Of a stretch of DNA of 64,000 nucleotides, positions 38,884-48,729 are shown piece by piece (the first letter of the stretch is position 1; each line of letters opens with the position of its first letter). The DNA comes from JAHJQQ01 sp963737555 (lineage in GTDB: Bacteria > Pseudomonadota > Gammaproteobacteria > Thiohalobacterales > Thiohalobacteraceae). The stretch covers positions 310,001 to 374,000 of the forward strand of contig CAVTTB010000002.1 in the NCBI GenBank assembly GCA_963737555.1. Reading direction: 5' to 3'. Under the pieces are notes generated by a model that saw nothing but the letters and a program-made list of their open reading frames with translations, ran no database searches and had not been told where the DNA came from. A program made the position numbers and the translations under genes.

Positions 38884-40173
38884 TTACGTCCGCTCCCGCG
38901 CCACCGCCCGGTAGCCGATGTCGTTGCGGTAATAGGCGCCGTCCCAGTGGATGGCGTGCACCTGCTCATAGGCGCGCGCCTGCGCCTGGGCCACGGTGTC
39001 GCCGAGCGCGCACACGCACAGCACGCGCCCGCCGCTGGTGACGACCTGACCGTCGCGCTCGCGTGGTACCGGCATGGAATACCTTCACCCCCGGCGTTTC
39101 CAGCGTGGGCAGACCGTCGATCACATCGCCCTTGCGGTAGTCGCCCGGATAACCGCCGGCCGCCATCACCACGCCCAGCGAGGCACGCGGATCCCAGTGC
39201 GCCTGCACTTGATCCAGCCGTTTATCCAGCGCCGCCTCGCAGAGTTCGACCAGATCGGACTGCAAGCGCAGCAGGATCGGCTGGGTCTCGGGATCGCCGA
39301 AGCGCACATTGAATTCGAGCACCTTGGGCGTGCCGTCGGGGCCGATCATCAGACCGGCGTAGAGAAAACCGGTATAGACGCGGCCTTCGGCGGCCATGCC
39401 ACGCACCGTCGGCATGATCACTTCGCGCATCGCGCGCGCATGGATTTCCGGCTGTCACCACCGGCGCCGGCGAATACGCGCCCATGCCGCCGGTGTTCGG
39501 GCCGGTATCGCCGTCGCCGGCGGCCTTGTGATCCTGGGAACTGGCCAGCGGCAGCACATGCTCGCCGTCGACCATGACGATGAAACTCGCCTCCTCGCCG
39601 ACCAGGAATTCCTCGACCACGACGCGATGCCCGGCGCTGCCGAAGGCATTGCCGGCGAGCATGTCGCGCACCGCGGCGATCGCCTCGTCCTCGGTCTGCG
39701 CCAGAATTACGCCCTTGCCCGCCGCCAAACCGTCGGCCTTGACCACAATCGGCGCGCCTTGTTGGCGGATATAGGCAATGGCCGCATCGACCTCGGTGAA
39801 GTTGCCGTAGGCGGCGGTCGGAATCTTGTGGCGCGCGAGAAAATCCTTGGTGAAGGCCTTGGAGCCTTCGAGTTCGGCCGCGGCCTGGCGCGGCCCGAAG
39901 CAGCGCAGCCCGGCCTGTTCGAAGGCATCGACGACACCCGCGACCAGCGGCACCTCGGGACCGACGATGGTCAGACCGATGGCATTGGTCTGCGGCAAAG
40001 GCCAGCAGCGCCGGGATATCCTCGACACCGATGGCAACGTTCTCGACCTTGGGTTCGCGCGCCGTACCCGCATTGCCGGGCGCGACATACACCTTCTGCA
40101 CCCGCGCCGACTGCGCGACCTTCCAGGCGAACGCATGCTCACGCCCGCCGCTGCCGATGATCAGTACTTTCAT
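38884..40173 (-). CDS. purD: Phosphoribosylamine-glycine ligase PurD (frame broken three times)
   Basis: ATP-grasp enzyme of purine synthesis. It starts at ATG 40173 with MKVLIIGSGGREHAFAWKVA and continues through AYVAPGNAGT-like sequence, ADGLAAGKGVILAQT, EEASFIVMVDGEHVLPLA, SSQDHKAAGDGDTGPNTGGM and GFLYAGLMIGPDGTPKVLEF. The frame slips near 40005, 39447 and 39072, each time explained by one extra base (for example after LLAFA and before PEIHARAMREV). Reading across gives about 428 residues, normal for PurD. Sequence error is likely because purH, its partner, is intact. Confidence 0.92.
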
Positions 40174-40188
40174 GCTGGAAAACCTTTG

Positions 40189-40370
40189 TTGAACCGCCAA
40201 GACGCCAAGGGCGCCAAGAAAACCTGGATTGAACCGCCAAGACGCCAAGACGCCAAGAATGATTATTGAAAAATCGTTGACGGATTTTTCATCAATCATT
40301 CTTGGCGTCTTGGCGCCTTGGCGGTTCAAATATTTCTTTCTTGGCGCGCTTGGCGTCTTGGCGGTTCAAC
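40189..40370. repeat. Dispersed CTTGGCG-type intergenic repeat, copy 3
   Basis: Fills the gap between purH and purD. Two GAACCGCCAAGACGCCAAG blocks, then a second inverted repeat centred near 40275 (TGAAAAATCG/GGATTTTTCA region), then two CTTGGCGTCTTGGCG(CC)-type blocks ending GGCGGTTCAA. The halves could fold into one long hairpin. Confidence 0.85.
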
Positions 40371-40376
40371 ACTTAA

Positions 40377-41939
40377 TCAATGCCGGAAATGCCGCATACC
40401 CGTGAACACCATCGCCATGCCATGTTCGTCGGCGGCGGCGATGACTTCCTCGTCGCGCATCGAACCACCCGGCTGGATCACCGCGGCGATGCCGGCGGCG
40501 GCGGCCTGATCGATACCGTCGCGGAACGGGAAGAAGGCATCCGAGGCCATCACCGAGCCCTTCACATCCAGGCCGGCGTGTTCGGCCTTGATACCGGCGA
40601 TGCGCGCGGAGTTCACGCGGCTCATCTGACCGGCACCGACACCGATGGTCATGCCGTCGCGGCCGTAGACGATGGCGTTGGACTTGACGAACTTGGCGAC
40701 GCGCCAGGCGAACAGCAGATCCTTCATCTGCTTGTCGGTCGGTGCGAGTTGGGTGACGACCTTGATGTCGGCGGTCAAGGCGAGATCGGCATCCTGCACC
40801 AGCAGACCGCCGGTGACACGTTTGAAATCCAGGCGATGCGTCGGCGTCTGGCTCCAGTGGCCGCAGGCCAGCACGCGCACATTCTTCTTGGCGGCCAGCA
40901 CCTCCAGCGCCGCAGCGGAGACCTCCGGCGCGATGATGACCTCGACGAACTGACGTTCGGCAATCGCCTGCGCGGTGGCCGCGTCGAGTTCGCCGTTGAA
41001 GGCGATGATGCCGCCGAAGGCCGATTCCGGATCGGTCTGATAGGCGCGGTCATAGGCTTCGAGCAGAGTCGCGCCGAACGCGACACCGCAGGGATTGGCG
41101 TGCTTGACGATGACGCAGGCCGGACCTTCACTGAAGGTCTTCACGCATTCCAGTGCGGCATCGGTGTCGCCGACGTTGTTGTACGAGAGTTCCTTGCCCT
41201 GCAGTTGGCGCGCCGTCGCGACACTGGCCTCGGTGGTCTTGTGCTCGACATAGAATGCCGCGTTCTGATGCGGATTCTCGCCATAGCGCATGGCCTGAAC
41301 GCGGCGGAATTGCAGACTCAGCGTGCGCGGGAAGGCGCAGTTGGATTCCGGCAGATTGCACGCGCCGAGATAGTTGGCAATCGCACCGTCGTAACGCGCG
41401 GTGTGCTCGAAGGTCTTCACCGCCAGCGAATAACGCGTCGCGTCGGTGACGCTGCCGCTGTTGGCGCGCATCTCGGCGAGTACGGTTTCGTAGTCGGCCG
41501 CATCCACCACCACGGTGACCGCCGCATAATTTTTCGCCGCCGCACGCAACATGGTCGGCCCGCCGATATCGATGTTCTCGATCGCCGTCGGCAGATCGCA
41601 GCCGGGCTTGGCCACCGCCTGCTCGAAGGGATAGAGATTCACCACCACCAGATCGATGCACGGAATCGCATGCTCGCGCATCACGCCATCATCGACACCG
41701 CGACGACCCAAGATGCCGCCATGCACCTTCGGATGCAAGGTCTTGACGCGACCATCCATCATTTCCGGAAAGCCGGTGTAGTCGGATACTTCGATCACGG
41801 GGATGCTGGCATCGGCCAGCAACTTGGCAGTGCCGCCGGTGGAAAGAATCTCCACACCCATGGACTGGAGTTGGCGGGCAAATTCCGCCACGCCGGTTTT
41901 GTCCGACACGCTGATCAGCGCGCGCTTAATGATGTTCAT
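40377..41939 (-). CDS. purH: Bifunctional AICAR transformylase / IMP cyclohydrolase PurH
   Basis: A 520-residue enzyme for the last two steps of IMP synthesis. The N-terminal cyclohydrolase domain has ALISVSDKTGVAEFARQL, LSTGGTAKLL, GFPEMMDGRVKTLHPKVHGG. The transformylase domain has RYGENPHQNAAFY, QLQGKELSYNN, KHANPCGVA, AFGGIIAFN and DAFFPFRDGID. Intact. It lies downstream of fis and upstream of purD on the same strand, the usual gammaproteobacterial order. Confidence 0.97.
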   Translation of the reverse strand: MNIIKRALISVSDKTGVAEFARQLQSMGVEILSTGGTAKLLADASIPVIEVSDYTGFPEMMDGRVKTLHPKVHGGILGRRGVDDGVMREHAIPCIDLVVVNLYPFEQAVAKPGCDLPTAIENIDIGGPTMLRAAAKNYAAVTVVVDAADYETVLAEMRANSGSVTDATRYSLAVKTFEHTARYDGAIANYLGACNLPESNCAFPRTLSLQFRRVQAMRYGENPHQNAAFYVEHKTTEASVATARQLQGKELSYNNVGDTDAALECVKTFSEGPACVIVKHANPCGVAFGATLLEAYDRAYQTDPESAFGGIIAFNGELDAATAQAIAERQFVEVIIAPEVSAAALEVLAAKKNVRVLACGHWSQTPTHRLDFKRVTGGLLVQDADLALTADIKVVTQLAPTDKQMKDLLFAWRVAKFVKSNAIVYGRDGMTIGVGAGQMSRVNSARIAGIKAEHAGLDVKGSVMASDAFFPFRDGIDQAAAAGIAAVIQPGGSMRDEEVIAAADEHGMAMVFTGMRHFRH

Positions 41940-42002
41940 GGATGGGTTCCAAAATTACTGTGGTGAAAAACCGTTGGCCGCGGAACACCTGCACAAAAAC
42001 AT

Positions 42003-42153
42003 TTTTGCCACGGAAAACACGGAAAGCACCGACATACTCTCTGTAACTATCGTGGCTGTTCCAAGGATGACCGCGTACCGGTCGACCCATCGTGACATCG
42101 TTTTTACTGCATCTATAGCGTCCGTGCTTTCAGTGTTTTCCGTGGCAATTTTT
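42003..42153. repeat. Dispersed CCACGGAA-type palindromic repeat, copy 2
   Basis: TTTTGCCACGGAAAACACGG at the left and CAGTGTTTTCCGTGGCAA at the right are inverted ends 150 bases apart. Located between fis and purH. The ends are A/T-tipped, as in the copy at 45916-46041. Confidence 0.75.
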
Positions 42154-42157
42154 GGGC

Positions 42158-42463
42158 TCAAAGGTCCAGTCCGTACTGACGCAATTTCTTGCGCAAGGTG
42201 GTGCGATTGATGCCGAGCATGTCGGCAGCGCGCGTCTGATTACCGCGCGCAAAACGCATCACTGTTTCCAACATGGCCGGCTCGACTTCGTTCATCACCA
42301 GCTGATGAATTTCGGCCGGTTCATGGCCGTCGAGATCGGCAAAATATTTCTCCAGACAAGTGCGCACGGCATCGCGCAAGGTTTGGGGTGAGGTTTGCGG
42401 TGCAGACTCACGGCGTAAAGTTGCTGCGTTCACAATATTCTGTTTCTCGGCCGGGACACTCAT
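42158..42463 (-). CDS. fis: Nucleoid-associated DNA-bending protein Fis
   Basis: A 101-residue dimeric DNA-binding protein. The C-terminal helix-turn-helix reads NQTRAADMLGINRTTLRKKL and ends RQYGLDL. EPAMLETVMRFARGN upstream is the usual dimerisation helix. Length matches E. coli Fis (98). It overlaps dusB by 4 bases, the conserved dusB-fis arrangement. Confidence 0.95.
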   Translation of the reverse strand: MSVPAEKQNIVNAATLRRESAPQTSPQTLRDAVRTCLEKYFADLDGHEPAEIHQLVMNEVEPAMLETVMRFARGNQTRAADMLGINRTTLRKKLRQYGLDL

Positions 42464-43455
42464 GCTGCCAACTCCTCACCATCTACCAACCGCGCAAAGA
42501 ATTCCTGCGTCAGCGCGAGTTGCTCTGCAATCGTATCCAGACGATTGACACGATCGCGGAACACCGCGCCGCCGGGCTGGCCTTTGCTATACCAGGAGAT
42601 GTGCTTGCGCGCCACGCGCACGCCCGTGGATTCGCCGTAGAAGGCGTATAAATTATGGAGGTGGCCCAACATGATGCTGCGGATCTCCTGTATCGAGGGC
42701 TCGGGAAGATGCCGCCCGGTTGCTAGGTAATGTTCTATTTCACGAAATATCCACGGCCGTCCCTGAGCTGCGCGGCCGATCATCACGGCATCGGCGCCGG
42801 TGTGGAGCAAAACTTCACGCGCCTTTTCCGGCGTGCGGATATCGCCATTGGCGATAATCGGAATCCGCACCGATTGTTTGATGGCGCGGATCGTATCGTA
42901 TTCGGCGTCGCCGGTGTAACCGCAGGCGCGGGTGCGGCCGTGCACGGCCAGCGCCTGAATGCCGGCCTGCTCGGCCAACTCGGCGATGCGTATGCCGTTA
43001 CGGTGGGATTTATCCCAACCGGTGCGGATCTTCAAGGTCACCGGCACATCGACTGCACTGACCACGCTGTCGAGAATGCGTTTGACCAGATCTTCGTCCT
43101 GCAACAGCGCCGAACCGGCCATCACGTTGCAGACCTTCTTCGCCGGGCAGCCCATATTGATATCAATAATCTGCGCGCCGTTGGCGACATTGTGGCGCGC
43201 GGCCTCGGCCATCAGCTGCGGATCGGCACCGGCGATCTGTACTGACTTCGGCTCAACCTCGCCCTCGTGATTGGCGCGCCGCAAGGTCTTGGCGCTGCCC
43301 CACAACAGGGAATTCGAGGACACCATCTCGGACACAGCCAATCCTGCACCCTGTTGTTTGCACAACTGGCGAAACGGCCGGTCGGTCACGCCCGCCATGG
43401 GCGCGAGTACCAAATTATTTTTGAGTTCGTAAGGTCCGATGTGCATCGCCTGCAT
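42460..43455 (-). CDS. dusB: tRNA-dihydrouridine synthase DusB
   Basis: FMN-dependent enzyme reducing uridine to dihydrouridine in tRNA D-loops. LAPMAGVTDRPFRQLCKQQG and the active-site cysteine region DINMGCPAKKVCN are clear, with GRTRACGYTGDAEY, NGDIRTPEKA and MIGRAAQGRPWIF. The start is taken at ATG 43455; ATG 43446 is equally possible. The frame stays open to 43707 but that extension has no family match. It is cotranscribed with fis. Confidence 0.94.
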   Translation of the reverse strand: MQAMHIGPYELKNNLVLAPMAGVTDRPFRQLCKQQGAGLAVSEMVSSNSLLWGSAKTLRRANHEGEVEPKSVQIAGADPQLMAEAARHNVANGAQIIDINMGCPAKKVCNVMAGSALLQDEDLVKRILDSVVSAVDVPVTLKIRTGWDKSHRNGIRIAELAEQAGIQALAVHGRTRACGYTGDAEYDTIRAIKQSVRIPIIANGDIRTPEKAREVLLHTGADAVMIGRAAQGRPWIFREIEHYLATGRHLPEPSIQEIRSIMLGHLHNLYAFYGESTGVRVARKHISWYSKGQPGGAVFRDRVNRLDTIAEQLALTQEFFARLVDGEELAA

Positions 43456-43714
43456 CTCAGGTCTTGTCGCCAGTGCATAGCGCGCAGGAGGGCAAATAAT
43501 ACTCGCATGGACCGCTCGGCGAAAGCGCCAACGTCCACAACGTGCTGCAACGGCGCGTGCAAAACATGTACCGGCACACACTCTGCGCGCGAGGTCATGC
43601 GATTTCACAGACTTATGTGTTGTCAACAACCGATGGCGCGATTTTGCATGCACCGAGATCAGGCCGAACACGGCCATCCGCGCACCGCACCAAGGCAGGC
43701 AAAGCAAACCGCAT

Positions 43715-44619
43715 TCAGAAAAAATCGAAATAGAAGGATGCGACCTCGATATCGGGAACAGCCAGCTCCAGCGTCACGTGCACGGGCAGCCCGGGGGATA
43801 ATCCCGCGCGAATATCCGTCTCTGCGGACAGATAGTCGGCCGGCAGGAAGCGACGACTGGCGGCACGGTTACCGGACACGTCGCTCAGGCGCAGCTCCAA
43901 GACTGGATAGGCAATCGTTTGATCGGCGCGGCTAACAAAGGTCAGCTCCACGAACAGTGCTTGGGCAACCTGCGCGTGCTCGCGCACGACCCGCTCGATG
44001 ATTTCGATGCGCTCAGGTTGGCGTGGCAGCGGCAACGCGCAGCCCAACACCGCGCAAAACTGCCGCAGCGCCGGGCGCAGCGCCTCACGCTCGAACAACG
44101 GCGCGCGCTGCAGGTACACCCATTGACCCACCAACAACAGCAGTAATGCGACGATGGCCAGCCACCCGGCCAGTCGTGCCATGCTCGATCGGCGCTGCCG
44201 GTTCCTCTATCAGCAAGGCCGCCTGGATGATCTCAGGGGTTAAAACATCCGATTCGGGGCGGTTATCCCGCGAAACCGCTGCATCCACTACCAGTTCGGG
44301 GGCTGCGGGCGGCGGAGCGACTTCCTGGCAGATCTGCGCCGGGCTCGACGTCCGCAGCCGGGTGTTGCTCGGGTGTTAACTCCTCGAACGCAGGCTCTTC
44401 CGACTGATCGGGGCGCGCATCCTGCTCCGGCGCCGAGGCAACCGCGCTATCCGGGGTATCGAGCGGCTTATCCTCGAGCGTCTCGGGATCATCGGCCAGG
44501 CTATCGAGCGCATTAAACTGCGCGTTGCATCGACCGCAGCGCACCTGCCCATGCGCGATGCGCAAGGTGTCGGCCTGTACGCGGAAAATAGTCTGGCAAG
44601 CGGGGCAACGGGTCAGCAT
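43715..44619 (-). CDS. Zinc-ribbon (MJ0042) / DUF3426 membrane protein (frame broken twice)
   Basis: The start MLTRCPACQTIFRVQADTLR with a second CGRC pair is an MJ0042-type zinc ribbon. A long acidic Pro/Glu/Asp linker follows, then one membrane segment (LAGWLAIVALLLLLVGQWVY) and a DUF3426 domain (QRAPLFEREALRPALRQFCA, ELTFVSRADQTIAYPVLELR). The three pieces lie in different frames, with breaks near 44320 and 44195. This protein regularly sits between prmA and dusB in gammaproteobacteria, as here. Function unknown; sometimes called a finger-like domain-containing protein. Confidence 0.8.
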
Positions 44620-44683
44620 CGGCGAATTGTAACGGGATTCGAGGACGTGGGCGGCAAGAACCTAATGCACCTGATTAATTCCC

Positions 44684-44935
44684 GCCGTTCGTGGTGAGCT
44701 GCGAGCTTGTCCAGCAGTCGAATCATGAACGGCGAGACCCTGTAATTAATCAGCGTTACATGTGCCAGACAGATTACCCGTAGCCTGGATGCAGGCCGTA
44801 ATGCCGTAATCCGGGTAAAACCGCAGTTTTCCCGGATTACGCTTCGCTCCATCCAGGCTACGCAGTGCCATGTGATTACGTATACATCAACAATGTTTTG
44901 CGTTATCCGTCCTTCGACAGGCTCAGGACGAACGG
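44684..44935. repeat. Cluster of three intergenic palindromic repeats
   Basis: Fills most of the 334-base gap before prmA. (1) CCGTTCGTG at 44684 paired with CATGAACGG near 44724-44732. (2) CGTAGCCTGGAT at 44780-44791 paired with ATCCAGGCTACG at 44851-44862, with an inner GTAATCCGGG/CCCGGATTAC stem. (3) TTCGACAGGCTCAGGACGAA near 44912-44931. All three are types widely scattered in proteobacterial genomes. No gene is seen here. Confidence 0.75.
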
Positions 44936-44953
44936 AATTAATCAGAGGCTTCC

Positions 44954-45885
44954 TCAGTAGTTTCTGACCCCGACGATGCGCACCCAATCCTCGCGCTGCG
45001 CGGGCGGCTGTAGTGTGAAGCGATCGCGGTAGGCCGCGCTCACCGAGTCGGCCTGTTCGGCGAGTATCCCCGACAACACCAGCGCGGCGCCGGGGCGCAC
45101 GCAGTCCGCGAATCGTGGTGCCAACTCGATGAGTGGGTTGGCCAGAATGTTGGCCAGCAATAGATCGGCGTGCATTGCCGGCAGATCACCCGGCATGACC
45201 GTCTTCACCTGTGCGGCGACGGCGTTGCGCTGCGCATTATCCAACGTCGCCACCAGCGCCTGCGGATCGTTATCCACCGCCCAGACTTCGCGCGCACCGA
45301 GTTTCAACGCGGCGATGCCGAGGATGCCGGAACCGCAGCCGTAATCGATAACCACCTGATCGACGGGCGGATGCGCATCCAGCCATTCCAGACACAGCGC
45401 CGTGGTCGGATGTGTACCAGTGCCAAAGGCCAGACCCGGATCGAGCAGCAGATTCACACCGTCCGGATCAGGCGCGTCGAATCCCGTCGGCACAATCCAG
45501 AGTTTGGCGCCGAACTGCATCGGCGCATAGCCGTCCATCCAGGCACGCACCCAGTCGCGGTCATCGAGCGATTCGATGTGCAGGCGCTCGGCAGCCGCCG
45601 CGCCGAACTGAGCGGCGATCTGCGCGCTTGATGTCGGCAATCGCACAGCCGGCATCGAACAATGCCGTCACCCGCACCTGCGACCACAACGGCGTGGCGC
45701 CTGGCGGCGGCTCGAACAGCGGTTGGTCGGCGGCGTCCTGCAGGGTGACAGAAAGCGCACCGAGCGCATCGAAGCTATCCGCGAGAGACTGCGGATCGGC
45801 ATCGCCGGCGGGAAGGGAAAGTTACAGCCATATGCAGATCGGGCAGCGGGGATGAGGCGGGAAGCGTTATCTGGAGCCAGGGCAT
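44954..45885 (-). CDS. prmA: Ribosomal protein L11 methyltransferase PrmA (frame broken twice)
   Basis: SAM-dependent enzyme methylating ribosomal protein L11. The true start is ATG 45885 (MPWLQITLPA). The SAM-binding domain has LLLDPGLAFGTGTHPTTALC, DYGCGSGILGIAALKLGA and the catalytic-type motif LLANILANPLIEL. Frame breaks near 45822 and 45640, each one extra base, separate the start, GDADPQSLADSFDALGALSV and the methyltransferase domain. About 309 residues overall, near the family length. Confidence 0.9.
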
Positions 45886-45915
45886 AGGTGGGTATCGCAC
45901 ACGAGCAGGTGAATG

Positions 45916-46041
45916 ATTTTTGCCACGAAATCCACTAAAAGGAGACTTCTATAAACCCGTCGTGCTGGCGAATGCCAGGACGACGGTTTAGGAATTGATC
46001 GAGAATTCTTTTCGTGGATTCGTGGATTTCGTGGCAAAAAA
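45916..46041. repeat. Dispersed CCACGAAA-type palindromic repeat, copy 3
   Basis: TTTTTGCCACGAAATCCAC at the left end and GTGGATTTCGTGGCAAAAAA at the right end form an almost perfect inverted repeat around about 90 bases, between prmA and accC. On the minus strand the right arm directly follows the accC stop and could act as its terminator. Confidence 0.8.
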
Positions 46042-47385
46042 TCACTTCAGCCCCAGCTTCTTCTCCAGATAATGAATATCCGTACCGCCTTCGAGGAACG
46101 CGACGTCGGCGCAGATATCCTGATGCAGCGGGATGTTGGTCTTGATGCCATCGATGACAATCTCGGCCAACGCGCCGCGCATCCGCGCCAGCGCGGTCGC
46201 GCGATCGGCGCCGTAGGCGATCAACTTGCCGATCATGGAGTCGTAATTCGGTGGCACACGATAACCGTTGTAGATATGCGAGTCCCAGCGGATGCCCGGG
46301 CCGCCCGGCGGATGGAATTGCTGGATCGTGCCCGGCGACGGCATGAAGTTGCGCGGATCTTCGGCGTTGATACGGCATTCAACCGCATGACCGGTGATTC
46401 TGATGTCGCTCTGTTTGTAGGACAGACCCTGGCCCGCGGCGATATACAACTGCTCCTTGACGATGTCCACGCCGGTGATCATTTCCGTGACCGGATGCTC
46501 GACCTGCACGCGCGTGTTCATTTCAATGAAATAGAACTCGCCATCCTGATACAGGAACTCGAACGTGCCGGCACCGCGATAGCCGATCTTGGCGCAGGCC
46601 TTGGCGCAACGCTCGCCCATCTTGGCGCGCAGTTCCGCTGAGATACCCGGCGCGGGCGCCTCTTCGACGACTTTCTGATGGCGGCGTTGCATGGAGCAAT
46701 CGCGCTCGCCGAGATGAATCGCCTTGCCCTCGCCATCGGCCAGCACCTGGAATTCCACATGCCGTGGATGCTCCAGGAATTTCTCCATGTACACCATGCC
46801 ATTGCCGAAGGCGGCTTGCGCCTCGGCCTGGGTGAGAGAAATCGCGCTCAACAGATTCGCTTCGGCATGCACCACGCGCATACCGCGCCCACCGCCACCG
46901 CCGGCCGCTTTAATGATGACCGGGTAGCCGATGCTGCGGCCGAATTCGAGGTTAACCGCATCGTCTTCGCCCAACGGACCATCGGAGCCCGGCACGCAGG
47001 GCACACCGGCTTCCTTCATGGCGCGAATCGCCGACACCTTGTCGCCCATCAGACGAATCGTCTCCGGGCGCGGGCCGATAAAAATAAAGCCACTGCGTTC
47101 GACCTGCTCGGCAAAATCCGCGTTCTCCGATAGAAAACCGTAACCGGGATGAATGGCCTGCGCATCGGTGACTTCGGCCGCACTGATAATGGCCGGAATA
47201 TTCAGATAACTCTGCACCGAGGGCGCCGGACCGATGCACACCGACTCGTCGGCGAGACGCACATGCTTCAGGTCACGGTCGACCGTGGAATGCACGGCGA
47301 CAGTACGAATACCGAGTTCACGGCAGGCGCGCAGAATGCGCAGGGCAATTTCGCCACGGTTGGCGATGACGATTTTATCTAGCAT
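46042..47385 (-). CDS. accC: Acetyl-CoA carboxylase biotin carboxylase subunit AccC
   Basis: A 447-residue ATP-grasp enzyme that carboxylates biotin on AccB for fatty-acid synthesis. ATG 47385 (MLDKIVIANRGEIALRILRA) is the family start; a longer frame to 47415 is not used. Key motifs: KAAGGGGGRGMRVV, LGERDCSMQRRHQKVVEEAP, FYFIEMNTRVQVEHPVTE and AVECRINAEDP. Intact. accB lies directly upstream. Confidence 0.97.
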   Translation of the reverse strand: MLDKIVIANRGEIALRILRACRELGIRTVAVHSTVDRDLKHVRLADESVCIGPAPSVQSYLNIPAIISAAEVTDAQAIHPGYGFLSENADFAEQVERSGFIFIGPRPETIRLMGDKVSAIRAMKEAGVPCVPGSDGPLGEDDAVNLEFGRSIGYPVIIKAAGGGGGRGMRVVHAEANLLSAISLTQAEAQAAFGNGMVYMEKFLEHPRHVEFQVLADGEGKAIHLGERDCSMQRRHQKVVEEAPAPGISAELRAKMGERCAKACAKIGYRGAGTFEFLYQDGEFYFIEMNTRVQVEHPVTEMITGVDIVKEQLYIAAGQGLSYKQSDIRITGHAVECRINAEDPRNFMPSPGTIQQFHPPGGPGIRWDSHIYNGYRVPPNYDSMIGKLIAYGADRATALARMRGALAEIVIDGIKTNIPLHQDICADVAFLEGGTDIHYLEKKLGLK

Positions 47386-47468
47386 AAGCAAAGCATCCGA
47401 ATGACGTGCGGGCACATGGACAGCCGCAACGTAGGTTCCGGCGTGAACGTTGGCACAAGATCACGCCC

Positions 47469-47931
47469 TTATTCGATCACGAGCAGTGGCTGACCAAACT
47501 CCACCGGCTGGCCGTTCTCCACCAGAATGGCCGCGACCGTACCGGCCTTGTCGGCCTCGATCTGGTTGAGCATCTTCATGGCTTCGATGATGCACAAGGT
47601 ATCGCCGACATTGACGCGCTGGCCGACCTCGACGAAGGACTTGGCACCGGGCGACGCGGCCCGGTAGAAGGTACCGACCATCGGCGAATCGACGGTGTGG
47701 CCGGCCGGTACGGCCGGGGCGACTGCCGGCGCGGCGGCGGGGCCGGGAGACGGGTGCGGGCGCAGCAGGTGCCGGTGCGTGCTGCATCATGGGCGCCTGC
47801 ATCATCATCGGCGCGCCGGCCTGGCCATAGCGGCTGATGCGCACAGTTTCCTCGCCCTCACGGATCTCGATTTCGGCGATCCCGGACTCTTCCAACAATT
47901 CAATGAGCTTTTTTACTTTTCGGATATCCAT
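47469..47931 (-). CDS. accB: Acetyl-CoA carboxylase biotin carboxyl carrier protein AccB (frame broken near 47745)
   Basis: It starts at ATG 47931 (MDIRKVKKLIELLEESGIAE), has a Met/Pro/Ala-rich linker and ends in the biotinyl domain SPMVGTFYRAASPGAKSFVE with the biotin lysine in IIEAMKMLNQIE. The frame slips in the linker near 47745. The product would be about 153 residues, normal for AccB. Essential with AccC, so the break is almost certainly a sequence error. Confidence 0.93.
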
Positions 47932-48189
47932 AGGAGTCACTTTGTGGCGCAGTGCGGACAGACCTTGCGCGATGGACACGGTATCGCCGGGGTTCCGAAC
48001 GACGGCGTCATTTTAGCGCATGTTCGCGACAAATCGAGGGGATATTTGAAAAAATATGGGTCCAGCATGATAGTGGGGTGGCCTGTAGGAGCGGGCTGAA
48101 GGTGAGGCGCTTGCGCCGAGAAGCTACCCTGGGGCATTGCCCGCGAACAACCCAACCGGAGGACACCGAATCGAGACCGAAGGCCGCAC

Positions 48190-48630
48190 CTACTTGACCG
48201 ACAATCGCGCCACCGCCGCCCGCAGCGCCAACTCATAGCCGATCGGTCCCAGACCGGCGATGACGCCCACGGCGATCTCGGTCAGATAGGACTTGTGCCG
48301 GAACGGCTCGCGGGCATGCACGTTGGACAGGTGGACTTCGATGAAGGGTATCTGCACCGCCGCCAGGGCATCGCGCAGCGCCACGCTGGTATGCGTGAAG
48401 GCGGCGGGATTGATGATAATGAACTGCACCCCGGCGGCGGGAGCCTGCTGCACGCGCCCGACCAGTTCGTGTTCGGCGTTGGACTGGAAGGTCTCGACGG
48501 TCACGCCCAGTTCCTTGCCCAGCGCCACCAAGCGCGCGTCGATGTCGGCGAGCGTATGGCTGCCGTAATGCTCCGGTTCGCGGGTGCCGAGAAGATTGAG
48601 ATTGGGGCCGTTGAGGACGAGGACAGTCAT
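48190..48630 (-). CDS. aroQ: 3-dehydroquinate dehydratase, type II
   Basis: A 146-residue dodecameric enzyme of the shikimate pathway. LNGPNLNLLGTREPEHYG carries the substrate-binding asparagines and catalytic tyrosine of the flexible loop; FIIINPAAFTHTSVALRDAL and EVHLSNVHAREPFRHKSY carry the active-site asparagine, histidine and arginine. It precedes accB-accC on the same strand, a conserved order. The gap to accB (47932-48189) holds only a degenerate REP-like palindrome (TGTAGGAGCGG...GCCCGCGAACAA). Confidence 0.96.
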   Translation of the reverse strand: MTVLVLNGPNLNLLGTREPEHYGSHTLADIDARLVALGKELGVTVETFQSNAEHELVGRVQQAPAAGVQFIIINPAAFTHTSVALRDALAAVQIPFIEVHLSNVHAREPFRHKSYLTEIAVGVIAGLGPIGYELALRAAVARLSVK

Positions 48631-48729
48631 GGTCGATCACACCTGAGCCGTGGCGATGCGGAAGATTGTAGCGTAATGCGCAGGATATGCAGCAAAAAGC
48701 GACGAGTGAAAATTCACTAGGCATGGCAT

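Noticed and set aside
43456..43707. N-terminal extension of DusB by about 84 residues
   Set aside because: The extension has no similarity to the family and several internal Cys/Arg-rich stretches; normal DusB starts at 43455 or 43446.
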